From positions 1-38,902 of the forward strand of contig CACOMD010000008.1 in the NCBI GenBank assembly GCA_902628235.1: a DNA stretch of 38,902 nucleotides, read 5' to 3'. Below, in pieces: positions 38,067-38,902 of this stretch. Source of the DNA: an uncultured Prochlorococcus sp. (GTDB taxonomy: Bacteria; Cyanobacteriota; Cyanobacteriia; PCC-6307; Cyanobiaceae). Made by a program: the position numbers and the translations under genes. The stretch's first letter is position 1. Each line of letters opens with the position of its first letter. The notes beneath the pieces were generated by a model that did no database searches, was not told the origin of the DNA, and worked only from the letters and a program-made list of their open reading frames with translations.

Positions 38067-38902
38067 TTTTTAACATTCCTAGTTTTATATTTAATGGAGA
38101 CTTAACAAACATTTTTGTCATTACATAAATTAGCTTCGGTAAAGGAAGAGTATTTGTCAAAAAACCTGCCCATTCTTTTGTAGATAACTGGAAAAAATTC
38201 AAAAAGAAGCTTCTTAGCATTTTTTCATCAAAGCTCATTAGTCTTTTCAGGCCATATTGATAAAGCTTATGTCTTTGAATGAGTTCATTTGACCATAATA
38301 TTTTCCATCCTTTTTGAGCTAATTGTACTGAAGTTAAAGAAGGATCCTTCAAATATACATTTAATTGTTTAGCAAGCATTGGTGCTCTCCTTAAAAGAGA
38401 CCCTACCATGTATCCAGAAGCGGGATGGACCATACTTGCGGCTCCTCCGAAAGCCAATATTGGCTGAGTTCTCAAAGGTAAAGGTAGATTCATAGGAAAA
38501 AGACAATTCTCTTCATGAATAATTTCTTCAATAGTAATTCCTTTCTTTTTTAATCTATTGATTAACCTATTTTTTAGATAATCAAATGATAGAGCAGGGA
38601 AACTTGCTAACGAAGTCTCTTCAACAAAAAAAACATCATTTCCAAGGTCCATAGCATATAAAAATGAAGGTGATTCAGATAATTCTCTCTTACTAAGATG
38701 ATCTGAACGATAGTCCATTAAGACAAATTGGTCCTTATGAACTGGTGGTGAAGAAAACTTACCTACTACTCCATAAGCAGCTTGTTGAGCTACTTTCTTA
38801 GAATAAGGTCTTTTAATAAACTTACTTTTATGTCCACTAGCATCAATTACCAATCTTGAATTTAATATTAAACCCGTCTCACAAACAACTTGAGTGATTT
38901 TA
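38059..38902 (-). CDS. crtL: Lycopene cyclase (3' part, 5' end outside window)
   Basis: The frame stays open to the right edge of the window, so the N-terminal part with the dinucleotide-binding site is missing. About 280 residues are visible. The visible start (QVVCETGLILNSRLVIDASGH) holds the DASG block of CrtL-type lycopene cyclases; then come FLYAMDLGNDVFFVEETSLA, the arm LPLRTQPILAFGGAASMVHPASGYMVG and the C-terminal helices. CrtL cyclases make beta or epsilon rings. I cannot say which from this part; Prochlorococcus carries both types. crtE, 7 kb away, gives the C20 precursor. Confidence 0.9.
   Translation of the reverse strand, partial: KITQVVCETGLILNSRLVIDASGHKSKFIKRPYSKKVAQQAAYGVVGKFSSPPVHKDQFVLMDYRSDHLSKRELSESPSFLYAMDLGNDVFFVEETSLASFPALSFDYLKNRLINRLKKKGITIEEIIHEENCLFPMNLPLPLRTQPILAFGGAASMVHPASGYMVGSLLRRAPMLAKQLNVYLKDPSLTSVQLAQKGWKILWSNELIQRHKLYQYGLKRLMSFDEKMLRSFFLNFFQLSTKEWAGFLTNTLPLPKLIYVMTKMFVKSPLNIKLGMLKIN

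Overview
The window looks like part of a chromosome from a high-light-adapted Prochlorococcus, or a very close picocyanobacterium. The DNA is strongly AT-rich and genes are packed with few-base spacers or overlaps. Several starts are GTG or TTG with weak ribosome binding sites. The content is cyanobacterial: CyanoP/PsbP lipoprotein, SasA clock kinase with a KaiB-like domain, PetH ferredoxin-NADP reductase, OpcA beside Zwf, an AarF/ABC1 kinase and a lycopene cyclase. Species assignment is inference from gene content and style; no ribosomal RNA is present. I saw no insertion sequence, phage gene, integrase or CRISPR array.

Layout. 1-1153: 3' end of an ABC exporter gene facing psbP. 1261-2762 (+): recR and lipA. 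2750-8312 (-): probable six-gene operon, in transcription order lysA, cdaA, uppS, bioB, trhO and an unknown gene. 8389-14134 (+): rimI, then clpC, an iron-containing dehydrogenase, an alpha/beta hydrolase and a broken gene. 14127-16404 (-): a PLP-dependent Orn/Lys/Arg decarboxylase followed by cdsA. 16471-18738 (+): an AarF/ABC1 kinase and a short RodZ-like membrane protein. 18748-20265 (-): malQ. 20532-21527 (+): prs with a good terminator. 21531-22588 (-): an exported unknown protein and a CpeS-like lipocalin. 22649-23927 (+): sasA and tRNA-Glu. 23943-24476 (-): an SRPBCC protein. 24655-30252 (+): petH, zwf, opcA, cobB. 30255-32583 (-): folD, crtE, a DUF212 phosphatase-like gene. 32657-34132 (+): a PgpH-type HD hydrolase. 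34137-36247 (-): a small membrane protein and leuA. 36474-38066 (+): a GH57 branching enzyme. 38059-38902 (-): lycopene cyclase, cut by the window end.

How the genes fit together. Most are core housekeeping genes. Themes are NADPH supply in light and dark (petH, zwf, opcA), glycogen metabolism (malQ, GH57), isoprenoids and carotenoids (uppS, crtE, lycopene cyclase), wall precursors (lysA, uppS), and cofactors (lipA, bioB, folD, cobB). Cyclic di-AMP is covered from both ends by a CdaA-type cyclase and a PgpH-type phosphodiesterase.

I found no convincing new multi-gene system. The most notable observations are a decayed gene at 13548-14134 whose reading frame can be reconstructed, a PgpH-type protein without the outer sensor domain, a PetH whose N-terminal phycobilisome-binding domain is replaced by a membrane helix and a repeat linker, and a minimal RodZ-like protein.
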